DNA from: Beverwykella pulmonaria
Taxonomy: Eukaryota; Ascomycota; Dothideomycetes; Pleosporales; Melanommataceae
Reading direction: 5' to 3'
Length of the DNA stretch: 64,000 bases
Assembly: GCA_001599595.1 (NCBI GenBank)
Contig: BCHH01000002.1
Location: forward strand, 4,378,055-4,442,054
A program made the position numbers and the translations under genes. Positions 36,267 through 47,564 of the stretch are shown here, one piece after another. The notes beneath the pieces are model-generated. The model was not told where the DNA came from. It ran no database searches and saw only the letters and a program-made list of their open reading frames with translations. Within the stretch, counting starts at the first letter, position 1. Each line of letters starts with the position of its first letter.

Positions 36267-37162
36267 ATGGCTTTCGGCGGAGCTGCTCTGAAGCTTTTTC
36301 AGACCTTCCTCTATGCGATTGAATTCCTCTGCGCCGCCGTCATCCTCGGCATATACAGCTACTTCCTCTCCGTCCTCGCAGACCGGGATGCGGTAATCTA
36401 CACCTGGGTCAAGGCGGTTGAGGGCGTCTCTGGAGCCGCAGTCCTCTACACGCTCTTTGCCGTGCTCCTCACCTGCTGCCTGGGCGGAAAGACGCTCTTC
36501 GCATTCATCGCCATTGTCCTCGACGTCCTCTTCTGTGCCGCCTTCATCGCATTGGCCGTGCTCACGCGCGATGGCGCACACAGCTGCACCAACCATGTCG
36601 TTACGCCTCTTGGAACCGGCCAATCGAGCTCCAAACAGGGCTTCAGCAGCAACGGACAAGGCGACCAAATCACCTATGCCGTTTCTTTGGGCACTGCGTG
36701 CCGGCTGAACACGGCCTGCTTCGCCGTCGCCATCCTCGGAGCGTACGTCACCCGCGACCGCACTCCCTCTCCTAACCCCACGCACACACTAATCCGCATT
36801 GTAGTTTCCTCTTCGTCATCTCTGCCTTGGTGCAGCTCGCCCTTGGCCGCCACCACCAGCGGGAGAAGAAGTACGGGCCCTCCCCAGCCAACAACTACAC
36901 GCGCGGCACCGGCACCAAGTTCTGGCAGCGCAGCCGCAAGAACCGCGGCATGCGCGATGCCGAGATGGCGGGTGCCGTACCCGCTACCGGTGCTCTCGCG
37001 CCTGGCCACCACAGTGGCGTGCGCCCGTCACATGAAACCGCCTTCACGGGCACAACCGCCGGCCGCGATTCTGCCGCCTACGAGAACCCACACAAGCCAC
37101 TCGTCGGTGGCTACCATACCGCTCCCACGGGCACGTACCCTACGCCGGCTACCAACTACTAG
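36267..37162 (+). CDS. MARVEL-type four-helix membrane protein
   Basis: Exons 36267-36742 and 36805-37162 give 277 codons plus stop. Four transmembrane helices are visible: FLYAIEFLCAAVILGIYSYFL, AAVLYTLFAVLLTCCLG, LFAFIAIVLDVLFCAAFIAL, and ACFAVAILGAFLFVISALVQL, the last restored by splicing. An extracellular Ser/Asn-rich loop lies between helices 3 and 4. The cytosolic tail is basic then Pro/Thr/Tyr-rich (NPHKPLVGGYHTAPTGTYP). This is the MARVEL topology found in fungal eisosome or plasma-membrane proteins such as Nce102-like proteins, which organise membrane domains. The subfamily is not determined. The gene carries a TATA-like box at 36130. Confidence 0.85.
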
Positions 37163-37516
37163 ACGCGCTGGTGCATCAACGGAGACTAGATTGTGTGGTT
37201 AGGAGTGATGTGAGAAAAAGTGGCTTCCCTGTTTCTCTTTGTGTACAGTACCTTTTCTTTCGTGTAGCATGCATATTATACCAGGAAACGAAGCAAGGAA
37301 GTACATCTGCTCTAGATGGGCTTTGCGAAGGGGTTGAGGTCGATACAGTCTTGTACGAGAACGCGATACGAACGTAATACCTAATTATGAGAATAATCAA
37401 TAAGCCAATCTGCCAACATGTTCCCAACAGCGTACTATGTCATTCTGGACTTACTCTACAACTCATAGTCATCCTCCACAGCGCCTTGGGGGTATATCCT
37501 GAAAATCCTATGCGGT
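37163..37516. other. Convergent intergenic stretch
   Basis: Between the 3' ends of the MARVEL gene (+) and the CENP-S gene (-), AT-rich toward 37380. No gene is seen. Confidence 0.5.
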
Positions 37517-38029
37517 TCACTGCTTCGCCTTTGCTTTCCCCCTCCCCTTCGCCGCAGGCCTCGCTCGCCCTGTGCTCTTGTCCGCCGGCCTCGCCTCTCT
37601 TGTCCTCATCGCCTCCAGCGTCTCCCTCAGCAACGACTCGAGGCCCTCATTCCGCCTCGAGAGCAGCATGACATCGTCTGTGTTGATGATTCTCCGCCCC
37701 CCATGGTTTGCGAAGGTTTCGAGGTCCCGCGATGTATTCTCTGCCATGGGACACTCCAGGTCAGTATCTGTGTTTACAGAAGAGATTGCAAGGGAAGGAA
37801 AGGGAGAAGTACCGATTTGTGTGTATACGAGCTCAGTCAATGCGCCGATAAATTGGGGGGTTGCGTTGAGGTTTTGGGTTAGGCATTCGTCGTCGACGAA
37901 TTTGCCGATGGCGAACCAGAGGGCAGATTTGTAGCGCTGGAGAGGTACAGGTTAGTATTTACAAGGCGGTAGTGAACAACGGAATGGAGCAGGTACTTCT
38001 TCTTGCTCTACGGCGGCTTCTATGGCCAT
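37517..38029 (-). CDS. MHF1: Centromere protein S / MHF1 histone-fold protein
   Basis: Three exons (37517-37740, 37813-37936, 37997-38029) give 126 codons plus stop. After splicing, the histone fold reads RYKSALWFAIGKFVDDECL, NATPQFIGALTELVYTQIEN, LETFANHGGRRIINTDDVMLLSRRN. This is the CENP-S/MHF1 pattern, in particular the TPQFIxALTELV helix and the INTDDVxLLxRRN helix. CENP-S pairs with CENP-X to form a tetramer that acts at kinetochores and with the FANCM helicase at stalled forks. The C-terminus is a basic Lys/Arg/Ala tail (GRARPAAKGRGKAKAKQ). The intron between the second and third exons ends at 37741, which gives the family-typical QIENTSRDLE junction. Confidence 0.92.
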
Positions 38030-38557
38030 TGTGGTGAAGCGTCGGGGCGTAGCTTGGGCGCAAAGTAATATACACGTATGATATATTCGGGTATATATCA
38101 AGTATGGGGAATGCAAGAGCCCAGTGATTGTATTCCAACAAAGGTCAGACTTAAGAGGTATTGTCAAAGCGAAGTTCGACGCGATGCGGTTCGAAAGCGC
38201 GTCATACCGAGGCTTGCCCGATTGGCCGGATGCAGCCGGGGTCGACGCGCGATTTTCTGATGAGTGAATTGATTTCGTGTTTACCAGCACAAATTCTGCA
38301 CACGCCATTCATCGATATTATTTAAGACGACTGCAACTGAAAACTTGATACCATCACGCCCATTCCTCTCGCCGTCTGCTGAACCAACAGCGTCACGACG
38401 CCCGCTTTGTGAGACGGAGACTTGAGCCTGGCTCCGCTTGCTTCTATACCACCTCCTCTCCACACCACCACACGAGACAGCGAACGCACATCGTCTACCT
38501 CTCTGTAGAACTAGACCTCCGGGCCACCCCATTGAGGTCCCTGGACCCCGACTCACC

Positions 38558-38983
38558 ATGACCATCACCGACACGCTCTCCATCTGGGCCGGCAACTTCA
38601 CGCGCAACACCTCGACCGCCTTCGCCGAGCTGCGACTCAAAGACTATATCCGCTTGGTCATCATAATCGGCGCATACTGTCTGCTCCGCCCCTACATCAT
38701 CGCACTTGGCGGCAAGCTACAAACCAAAGCCCACGAACGGGACTCGGCAGAAGGCGCCGAAATACACCCGAATGAGTTGAGAGGCAAGTTTGCGATTCCA
38801 GGCGTTGATGACAGCGACAGCGAGGACGAAGAGGAGGAATCACAACCAGGGGACTGGGGGAGGACGGCGAGAGTCCGACAGAGGAAGTTTATCCGCCAGG
38901 CCCTGGAGAAGGAGGAGCAGAGGCTGAGAGAGGAGGCCGAGGCCGAGAGTGACAAGGAGCTGGAGGAGTTCCTGATCGGTTAG
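38558..38983 (+). CDS. PGA2: Pga2-like ER trafficking protein
   Basis: A single exon, 141 codons plus stop, ATG at 38558 preceded by a CACC-type context. Layout: a short N-terminal amphipathic part, DYIRLVIIIGAYCLLRPYIIAL as the membrane anchor near residues 28-50, an acidic stretch (DDSDSEDEEEESQPGDWG), then the basic-acidic coiled coil RQRKFIRQALEKEEQRLREEAEAESDKELEEFL. This matches the Pga2 family (processing of Gas1 and ALP), an essential ER/nuclear-envelope protein in yeast needed for maturation of cell-wall and vacuolar enzymes. The WGRTARVRQR motif after the acidic part is typical of the family. Confidence 0.85.
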   Translation: MTITDTLSIWAGNFTRNTSTAFAELRLKDYIRLVIIIGAYCLLRPYIIALGGKLQTKAHERDSAEGAEIHPNELRGKFAIPGVDDSDSEDEEEESQPGDWGRTARVRQRKFIRQALEKEEQRLREEAEAESDKELEEFLIG

Positions 38984-39663
38984 GCCGTTTCTGGGGAAGA
39001 GTTGGGACATTCCAATCGCCATCTGTGAATTGGTTTTCACAAGCTTTGCGAAGCTTTTCATCCGTTGTTGTACCAATACTTGGATGGAATGTAAGTGTTG
39101 CGCGACCCTCGTGTCATTGGTGCTGATCGTGATCTGGAGTAGAGTGAAGGCCTTTAGATTCATTCCTCGTCTCCTGATCTGCTATGAAGAATGTCGCGCT
39201 GTTTCACCCGACAACACCGGAGGAGGGTTTGGCTGCAGAGGCTACATCAACCTGAATCAATCATTATCATTCTCTCCTGCTTTCTGCGTCGTGTTTGAGT
39301 CGCGACCAAGTTCATTCGAGCCTGAGGCCTCAACCTTCTCGCTTCAGAAGCCATTAATTATTCCGAACGTGCATTTCGAAGTCACGGTCGAACTGTAGTA
39401 ATTGGGGACTACTTCGAGTCTTCCACCACAAGGATTGTACTAACTAGCTAAAGGCCTATGATCAATGCAGCTCTACGGTTTCCTGCTTGGTACGCAAAGG
39501 TAACGCTCAGTTCCGGCATCCATGGCACAGTAACCAAATCCAGATAGTGATGCGCCGCCCTTGAGGAATTCAAATGCGTACAACATTCCCCTTGCTTTGT
39601 ATAAAACATCTTCTCTGCACCCCCAACCCAAACAACCCCATCCCAACGCCCACGGCCATCACC
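38984..39663. promoter_or_regulatory. Intergenic region with TATA-like box before the LPMO gene
   Basis: No gene is supported. TATAAA at 39600-39605 lies 59 bp before the ATG at 39664. This favours that ATG over the in-frame upstream ATG at 39574. Confidence 0.5.
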
Positions 39664-42600
39664 ATGGCCCGTCGCTCATTTCTGCGTGCACTATGTACGC
39701 TCTCACTCTTCCTCCCGGGAGCCCTCTCCCACATGTGCTTGTCCGACCCATCGCCTCTCCGCGACCCCCACAGCGATCGAAAAGACGAACCAAAAGACTA
39801 TGACATGCTCAAGCCGCTGCATGCGGACGGCAGCGACTTCACCTGCAAAGGGTACCAGTGGAATACGCCCTTGCAAACCGTTGCGACTTACTCTGCTGGA
39901 GAGACGTACGAGATGAAATTGCGTGGATCAGCGACTCATGGTGGAGGCTCGTGCCAGATCTCTCTATCATGCGATAATGGTGTGAACTTTAAGGTGCTGA
40001 AGAGTATCATTGGGGGTTGTCCAATGGAGGACTCTTATGACTTCACCATTCCGGACAATGCACAGAGTGCACAGTGTTTATTAGCCTGGACGTGGTGCGT
40101 ACAGCTCCGCATCGCTACCATTACGACTGCTAGGGGATGAGGATGTGGCTAACCGACGAAAAGGTTCAACAAAATCGGCAATAGGGAAATGTACATGAAC
40201 TGCGCCGTCGTTAACATCGTTGGCGTAGACTCCTCAGACTCCCAAAAGCGCTCTGTTGAAGGTGTGGAGTACATAAAAGATGTTGCTTCGTCTGCCCAAG
40301 CCGCACTGAACAGTCTTCCCGATATGTACGTTGCCAACCTCGAAAGCATCAACGACTGCAAGACCACAGAAACTGTCGACGCCGTCTTCGACAACCTAGG
40401 AAAGGATGTTGCATACGGGGATGGTGTGAGCCCTTCTTTGAGCAAAAGAGATAGAAGTAAGAAAAAGAGTTCGTGCACAGGGCAGGGGAGGCAAAGTAAA
40501 GGTAGGGACGCTATGCCAGCGGATGATAGTGGCAACACGGATGCTTATGATCAAAGTGGTAGTGGAGAGAAGCCGGCGAGGTGTAATGATGGACAGTGGC
40601 ATCCGGATTGTTACAGGAAGCCGGTTCAGGGGACTACTGAGGAACATGCCGACAACAGCGACAGCATCAATATGCAATCGAATAACGACGCAGAACCAGC
40701 CCTAGAGCCGAAGCTAAAGACTTCGAAGTCAAGTCACAAGTATAATCACAAACCAAACAAGCATTATCACAACTCCGACCCTGACTCCGACTCCGACTTT
40801 GACTTCTACCGCCAAGTCACCACGCGTGGCCCCTCAGAATCCGAAGAGCCTACAGGTATCCCAACCTCCGACTCAGTCTCAGGCCCATCTGAAGAGTTTC
40901 CCGGCCCAGACATTGAAGAAGCCAACCTCTTGGCTCTTCCAACGTCAGAACCTAGTATCCTAGTGGAGACTGGCATTACAGAAAACATTGCTGTGGTTCC
41001 ATCAATGTTAGAACCTGTCTTTGGAGCAGAAACTAGCATCACAGAAGACACCATTTTGGCACTTCTAACATCCTCTTCGATAGAGTCCAGTCTTACCCCC
41101 ACAACACTGGAGTCCGTATACACCAGCTTGTCACCATCAACACTGGAGTTTACAGACGAACTACAGGATTTAAAAACGCCAGAGCCTGCTCTACCTGTAC
41201 AGACAAGCAATTCTAACCCCATCGACTCGTCAACCCAAGCTCTTCCCAGCAACCTCCTCGACCTCCTCTTCCTGAACGCACCTGGGGGTGTCTCAGACGA
41301 GCTCTTCCAAAGTATCTCCGGCTTCGATCCTGACTCCAACTTCCCCCTCAACCGACAAGCTTTAGTTCCAGAGCCATCCACGTCCGTCTGCTCCTATATC
41401 GACCCTGTGATCGTCTACGCCCGGCCTCCAGCGACCTGGTACGCGTCGAATACGCCGCCGCCGTCTTTCTCGGGGACAGCGGGAGTAGACTCGCCGGGAG
41501 ATTGTGAAGACCCGAAGTGGAATTGTGGGGGTTGTTCGAGTCCGGATCGGTGCGTGAGGATTAATAGTTGTACGAGGAGTTGTACAAGATTGCCCTACAC
41601 AAGTAAGCGTTCTACTATTCCCCATTCATTTTGGATGCGATTTAACTCGGTGTTCAGGTATAGTCAAGTCAACACCCGCTCCTACAGTCACGACGACCAC
41701 ATCTACCGGCCCATCTCGCCCACCACCATCCTACACCGCCTCCAAAACCAAATCAGACAACGACACCGACCCCGACCCCCCAGTCTGCGCTCCCCAATAC
41801 GTTACCATCGACGACCCTAACACCGCCTACCTCCCCTGTGCCCCAGGCTCCTTCCTCTGCAAGTCCGCAACGCAGTTCTGGACTTGTGGTCAGTATGGCG
41901 GTGGTGGAGACGGGTGGTCGTATGGCGCGCTTCGTGATGCGGCTTCCGGTATCGCATGTATGCCGAAGCTGGTCAAAGGCGAGGGGAAGGCGAGGAGGTG
42001 GAGTTCGAAGATGAGGGCGGGATTGGGGAAGAGGCAGGTCGATGATGAGGTTCTGTTTGAGAGTTTTGACAATGAGGAGGACGCTCCAATCGAGGAAGAA
42101 TCAGAACTGACTCTAGCTGAGGAGGACTTGCTAACTCTGGTGGGAGAGGAGCCACACCCTCCGGTTGGAGAGGAACCAATTTCTTCCGTCGAGGAGGAAT
42201 CACTTCCTTTTACAGATGTACCAGTTACTCCACTAGCAGACGAGCCACTTGCTCCAATTGCTGACGAACCATCCACTCCGGATGCAGATGGACCACTCAC
42301 TCCAGCTGGAGAGAAACCGTTCATGTTCGTCGATCCTCTTTATCCACCTGCCGACGAGCAAATTCCAGATCCACAGGCAGATGATGATGCTATCATTGAT
42401 GCCGCATCCCCAAAGAGAAAGCTTCGAGTGCGAAAATTTTATGATGAGATGGTGTATGACTTATTCGACCTTGGCGATGAAGAAGAGGAGGATTATAGCA
42501 TTGATCATACGGCAGAAGCGCCCTATGCTGAAGAACTAGGTGCACTATTTGCGAACTCAGAAGATGGGGAAGAGCCAGATACGTTGGACGCAGACGCTTC

Positions 42601-44149
42601 AGTACCTACTGAGACAGCAGCAGCTCCCATTCCTATCGAAACAGCACCCTCCAAGCGCAAGCGCGCCTTATCCCCCCGCGAAGAACGCCAATGCCTCAAA
42701 AAATTGCACCTGCGTCGTCACCACACCTCCCACGCGCATGAAACCTCACCACCTCCCCCCAGCCCCACCAGCATATTCCCTGAGCAAGCCGAATACGACT
42801 ACTGCACCAAATGGTACAACGCGTACATCTCTCAATATGAAATCGAAAAGACTATGCCTCGATGGGAGAAGTTCGTCAAATGGATACAACCCTTGTTGTG
42901 TTACTGGATCGGAGACGACTGTCCCTTTGCAATCACCACGGGGACTGTACGAAAGAGGCAAGAGGCTGCAACTGATACACCCTTCATTGAGCCAAGTTAC
43001 CTAGCTGATGGTGGGGAAGGGATTGATGAGAATCTTACTGCGCTCTTTGGCGCGGAGCCGGCGGGTTATGAGGAGGAGTGGGCAGTTGACGATAACCCTG
43101 TACGAGGCAAGACCGCTACGACTGGTATTCATTTTGCCACGGGCATACCGCATGCTGCTTCTGCTCCCGATAGCCCTGTCGGAAGCGAGGTTCCAACAGC
43201 CATTACTGAAAATGTTATTGCCGTGCCGCTCATAGCTCCGTTTCATATTCCAGATACCAAAATCGATTCTATGGACAACTTTGAGAGACGACAAAGTGGC
43301 GGGCCAGTTGAAGACCAAGGAGAAGAAGTAGTCGAAGAACTAGCCCAAAACACACCCCAAGAGCCAACTGAAAACCAAATCCAAGATCAGGATCTCTCCA
43401 ACGTCGAAGATCCCTCCCTCCTCTCTGCGGTCAACTACTTGTTCCCAGGCCTACAAGAACCTGACGACACCTACGACGGCCTAATCAATCCCAACACTCC
43501 GGGAGCCCTTTTCGATGACGGGTACACGTACCCCGAGGACGACGACGAAAAGCCACCCTTCGATGAAAATGGAAACCCGCTGCCTGGCTTCGACAAGTAC
43601 GGGAATAAAATGCCCGGGGTGAAGTTCGATGATGAGGGGAATGTGATTAGTAGTCAGGCGGCGGTGGTGCTGTTTGCGATGCCTACCAGTCTCAATGGGA
43701 CTGCAACAGTTACGGCAAATGCTTCGAGCCCGGTGGTTACGGCTACGCCAACGATAACTACGCCTCCCATACTCCCTGAACCCTCGTTCCTCCCTGGCGA
43801 TGATCCAGGTGCGCCTGTCTCTATCCTGCCTATATCAGTCGATCCTTCGATGCTACCGTGGCTCATGGGCCCTGGCCCTGTAGTCCCGCTGGGTATGAGT
43901 ATCGATTGGCCGGGACCATTTAATGGAAAGGGGAAAGGGAAAGGGAAGCCCACACAGCCACCGGCCCCTGTTGCTAAGGGGAGGGCGGCTACTGGTCGGC
44001 TGGTGTTGCCTGGGAAGAGGAATGTGCAGGTTCGAGCGGCGAAAAAGACGAAGAAGATGAGAAATACTAGAAACGTGGTGAAGAAGAGGCAGGCATGTCC
44101 TCCTGTGCCGAAGGGCTGGCATCGCGCTGATGTTTATGGTGCTGTTTAA
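39664..44149 (+). CDS. Very large secreted AA11-LPMO-like protein
   Basis: Exons 39664-40094, 40164-41602 and 41658-44149 give 1453 codons plus stop. A signal peptide (RALCTLSLFLPGAL) ends before His23, which would become the N-terminal copper ligand. The second His lies in GSATHGGGSCQISLS (His92), and CLLAWTWFNKIGNREMYMNC follows, all as in AA11 chitin-active lytic polysaccharide monooxygenases. Next come Ser/Pro/acidic linkers with small Cys clusters (CNDGQWHPDCYRK, CEDPKWNCGGCSSPDRC). A Cys-rich module (LPCAPGSFLCKSATQFWTCG) may bind carbohydrate. The last 800 residues are acidic, interrupted by dibasic sites (GKRQ, SKRKR, RKRQ, KKRQ), and end in a short Cys-containing peptide. AA11 enzymes usually have one short extension; this tail is exceptional. 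Confidence 0.75.
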
Positions 44150-44598
44150 AAATTTGGGTGGTTAAGAGAATGGAGGGTAGACGGTAGGCGCTCAGATCAT
44201 AGCCGGCCGCGCTCGGGCTATCCCACACTATATACAATCCCGAACGCCCTGCGTACCCTTTCCTCCCCATCTTAGTGTAGCTAGATTAGAGCCAACTTAT
44301 CCCGTCAGTTGCACCTGATGCCTACGATTGTGAAGACCGAGCCCGTTATCGCATCAATCAGTTACTTGAAATCATATTGATAGTTGTCAACACTGGCTAT
44401 GCCTGAGCACCACGCCGCAATTTATAACTTCGCCGCAATTTATAGCTTCGCCGCAATTTATAGCTTCGCCACAATTCATAACTTCACCGCGATTTGTAAC
44501 TTCGCCGCAACAAAGATTTAGTAGCCGAACAACAGGCAAACATTTAGGGCTATCACTAAACTCATCATCGGTCACGGCTTTCAACAATAACGCAAGCC
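44150..44598. other. Intergenic stretch containing an 18-bp tandem repeat
   Basis: Between the LPMO gene and the P450 gene, same strand. Apart from the repeat at 44413-44510 nothing is recognised. It marks the left border of the accessory island. Confidence 0.5.
44413..44510. repeat. 18-bp tandem repeat, about 5.4 copies
   Basis: Unit CGCCGCAATTTATAACTT with a few substitutions, mostly G/A and C/T changes in later copies. It sits about 90 bp upstream of the P450 start codon. Confidence 0.9.
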
Positions 44599-46292
44599 AT
44601 GGAATATGTTCAAATGTTTGCTGCTCTTGCTGTGATTTTCATCAGCGTTGTGTTCTGGCCACCGAAGAGCAAGGCGTTTTGTCGCCGCGGCATCGACCCT
44701 GGCTTCCTAGACCTGAAGGCCTGGCCGGCGAGGATATGGTTTCTTGTGAAAGGTCACGACATAGTCGAGCAGGCATATTTGGAGGTAAAATAACATGAAA
44801 CACCCCTCCGTCACAGCCCAGCACGCTCACCCACCTCAGGAAAAGGATACACCATACCTACTCCAGAGCCTCAATGAAGACTCTTTGGTACTACCTCCCA
44901 AGTACCTGCCTGAGCTTCGCATGCTTCCTGGCAGCAAGTTGAGCGCTTCGGAGGCACTGGTCACGAGCGTTTTGGGCCAGCATAGTGGTGTGGACATCAT
45001 CCTCAAAGACCGTCAAGGCTACGATATCGCTCGTGTGCAGTTGACGAAGAGTCTACGTACGAAAGAATGCAATACATTCACATGAGCAAAGTACTAAGTA
45101 CCCGCAGCCACCTTGACTCCCATCCTCTCTCAAAAAATCGATGAGATCCTTTCAGAAACGCTCTCAGCATGCACATCATCAGACTTCGCCCCCATCAAAG
45201 TCAAAGACCTTGTTCGTGCTCTTATTTTGCGCACTACGCTATTGACCTTCGTGGGACCTGATCTCTGCGACAATGTGGACTTGCAATTTGTCGTGGAAGA
45301 GTTCACGAATATTGTGCGAGATATGGCTATCTTCATGCTCTTCATTCCCAAGTTTCTGAGGTCAACATTAAAGCCAATTCTACCACCGACAGCTCGTATG
45401 AAGCGATTGCATGAGCAGACTCGGCGCATCCTAGTTCCTATAATTAGGACGACTAGAAAAAAGGGTAGATTTCCAACTGTGATTGATCATTTTGTCGCAA
45501 CATCTGAAGCTGTGGATGAGAGGGAGATTGTGGCCAAGTTTTTGGTTCTGATGGCTGGCGCTGTAAGAAACCCTTTCTCGACTAAGGAGTTCCATCATTG
45601 ACACGACCAGCTTCATACCACCAAAATGTCCACAGGCCACGCTATAATTGATCTCTGCGCTTCATCAGAATGTCTTCCAGAGCTGCGAAGCGAGATTGTA
45701 CAGCACCATCCCGGTAATGCTTCACCATGGCAACTCGAACAGATAGGTCGTCTGAAGGTGCTTGATTCCTTCTTAAAAGAGTCCCAGCGTTTCAATCCAC
45801 CAAATTATTGTAAGTCTATTACTACCTGGAGCTCTGTATTCTCTAACTTCAAATACAGTGAGTTTTGACCGCATCGCCACATCAACGTTCGCTCTCCAAG
45901 ATGGAACAGTCATCCCGAAGGGAACATTTATCAGCATGGCTGCAGGGCCAATGGCTATGGATCCCGAAAACTACCACGACCCTCAAAAGTTCTCCGCTAC
46001 ACGATTCTGCGCATCAGATGCCACAAGCTCGGATTCTGACCCGAAGAAGTCCCAAAGAACCCACGAGTTCGTTGGCACGGAGAGCGGAAATATTCACTGG
46101 GGCCATGGCCGCTTCACATGTCCTGGAAGATGGTATGCTAGTGCGGTCATGAAAGTCATTCTGGCACAAATTATCAGGAAGTACGACGTCAAGTTTCCGG
46201 AGGGGCAGACGGAGAGGTTGCCAAATGTGTATTTGGATCTCATTGTGGAGCCAAATCCTAAGCAAGTGGTGTTGTTCAGATTGAGGGAGTAG
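44599..46292 (+). CDS. Cytochrome P450 monooxygenase
   Basis: Five exons (44599-44784, 44840-45056, 45108-45562, 45611-45809, 45859-46292) with canonical introns sum to 496 codons plus stop and no internal stop. An N-terminal membrane anchor (MFAALAVIFISVVFW) is present. The I-helix region reads ALHTTKMSTGHAIIDLCA, the ExxR motif is KESQR, and the PERF-like region is followed by the heme-ligand loop WGHGRFTCPGRWYA with the axial Cys. Sequence such as LPPKYLPELRMLP and TKSLPTLTPILSQ resembles fungal P450s that act on terpenoid or steroid-like substrates. No biosynthetic partner gene is adjacent. First residue of the heme loop is Trp rather than the usual Phe, a variant seen in some fungal P450s. 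Confidence 0.9.
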
Positions 46293-46923
46293 ATAGTCAT
46301 GTCAGACTTCATCTCCGCAAGTGTGAATCTTGTAAATGCCCAACAAAGACTTGGCTGTTTCCAGAATCCACGTGATATCAACGTTGGGAGTGCAATTCTC
46401 TTTGCGCAATGACGGCGTACATGTCGGTGCGGCAGGCGTACGTACGGGCCACCGAATTGGCCTGGGACACTTCCCGGAAAGGTTATCCAACAAATCTAGG
46501 TAGAGGGCAACAGGACTCACATTCCCTAACTAAGCCTACTGTATCTACCAACAGGCATTTTACAATCTTCCAAAAACCCCCCTGTACGCACTTGTCTGTG
46601 TCCCCAAACGTGGGATTAGACTGTACAAATATATCATCTTGATCTCAGCAAGTCAAGTCGCTTTGGCGATCTTTCATTGGGCGTCATTGTACTTTGCAAC
46701 ATTGGCGATACTCTTTTGCAACGAACAGTGTCATGAGAACGTATTTCTCTCAGAGGCTTCCTCCCTTACGAAACAACTCCTCATCCATCTCACCCAGCTT
46801 CCTAGAATGCATCTCAAATACTCATCAGAGAAGCGCATAGCCCTTCTCCATCTCCTTGCCTATAGTAGCGCTTCGGTGCTATTTTCCAGGCGAGCCTAGG
46901 CCTGATCTTGCATCTAAACTTAT
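46293..46923. other. Intergenic stretch
   Basis: Between the P450 and the transposase remnant. Short frames without homology. Confidence 0.5.
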
Positions 46924-47300
46924 TTAGTTTGTTTTATCCTTCAGTCGTCTGTACGCTGTAGCTTTGGATATGCGAATGGTGAGGCCCACGTCGCGCAGGA
47001 GGCCCTTGTAGTTGATCTTTGTGGTTTTTCGCGCCTCTCGACGGAGCGCACGCACATCGCGATCTGTTGTTTTACGAGGGCGGCCACTGCGAGGGAGATC
47101 GTGGGTTGTGTGGTGGAGACGCCATCGTCGGAGGGTGTCGCGTATGCATTTGGAGGAGACGCAAAATTCGTCGGCCAGCTCTTTGTTCGTACAACCTGCC
47201 TCAGACTTCGCGACAATTTTCAAGCGCTGGTCTGGAGTTAAATTGGATCGTGCTGCTGCGTTCTCACTAGTTATTGGGAGCGCACGACGTTGTGTGGGCA
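46924..47300 (-). pseudogene. Truncated Tc1/mariner-type transposase (HTH part)
   Basis: The ATG at 47300 opens 125 codons that contain a helix-turn-helix (LTPDQRLKIVAKSEAGCTNK, LADEFCVSSKCIRDTLRRW), a GRPRKTT hook and a second basic helix region. This is the bipartite paired-like DNA-binding domain of Tc1/mariner transposases. It stops at 46924 before any DDE catalytic domain. The sequence to its left shows no DDE motifs, so this is a fragment. Upstream of the ATG lies an 8-bp tandem repeat. Confidence 0.75.
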
Positions 47301-47340
47301 TTTTGTAGGTGCGTTGGAAAATTCGGTGATGGTGTTGACG

Positions 47341-47388
47341 GTTGACGTGTTGACGTGTTGACGTGTTGACGTGTTGACGTGTTGACGT
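47341..47388. repeat. 8-bp tandem repeat, six copies
   Basis: Unit GTTGACGT repeated six times, the last with one change, followed by related GCGCATTGACGC. It lies just upstream of the transposase fragment and makes the spurious NTSTRQHV peptide repeat on the reverse strand. Confidence 0.9.
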
Positions 47389-47564
47389 GTTGACGCATTG
47401 GCGCATTGACGCGTGTTTGCGAACCGAACTTTTGGTGCGTGGCTGTAGGTGGGGTACGGTGATCGGGTACGTAAGAGCTAAAGAGCTAGACTGCGATGGG
47501 CATGGGTGAGTTTCTTGAGGGTTGAGTAATTACGTCTTTGTTTGTTGTAGCCTGTGATAGAATT

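Noticed and set aside
36228..36785. Reverse Gly/Glu-rich frame opposite the MARVEL gene
   Set aside because: The four transmembrane helices and consistent splice junction support the forward strand only.
39574..39663. In-frame upstream ATG for the LPMO-like gene
   Set aside because: A TATA-like box at 39600 lies between the two ATGs. The start at 39664 places a typical signal peptide directly before the copper-binding His.
41890..42324. Ser/Gly-rich reverse frame opposite the LPMO-like gene
   Set aside because: The antisense of acidic Glu/Pro/Thr repeats produces this composition. It is not an independent gene.
44413..47388. Tandem repeats considered as CRISPR-like arrays
   Set aside because: Units are head-to-tail without unique spacers, and the genome is eukaryotic.
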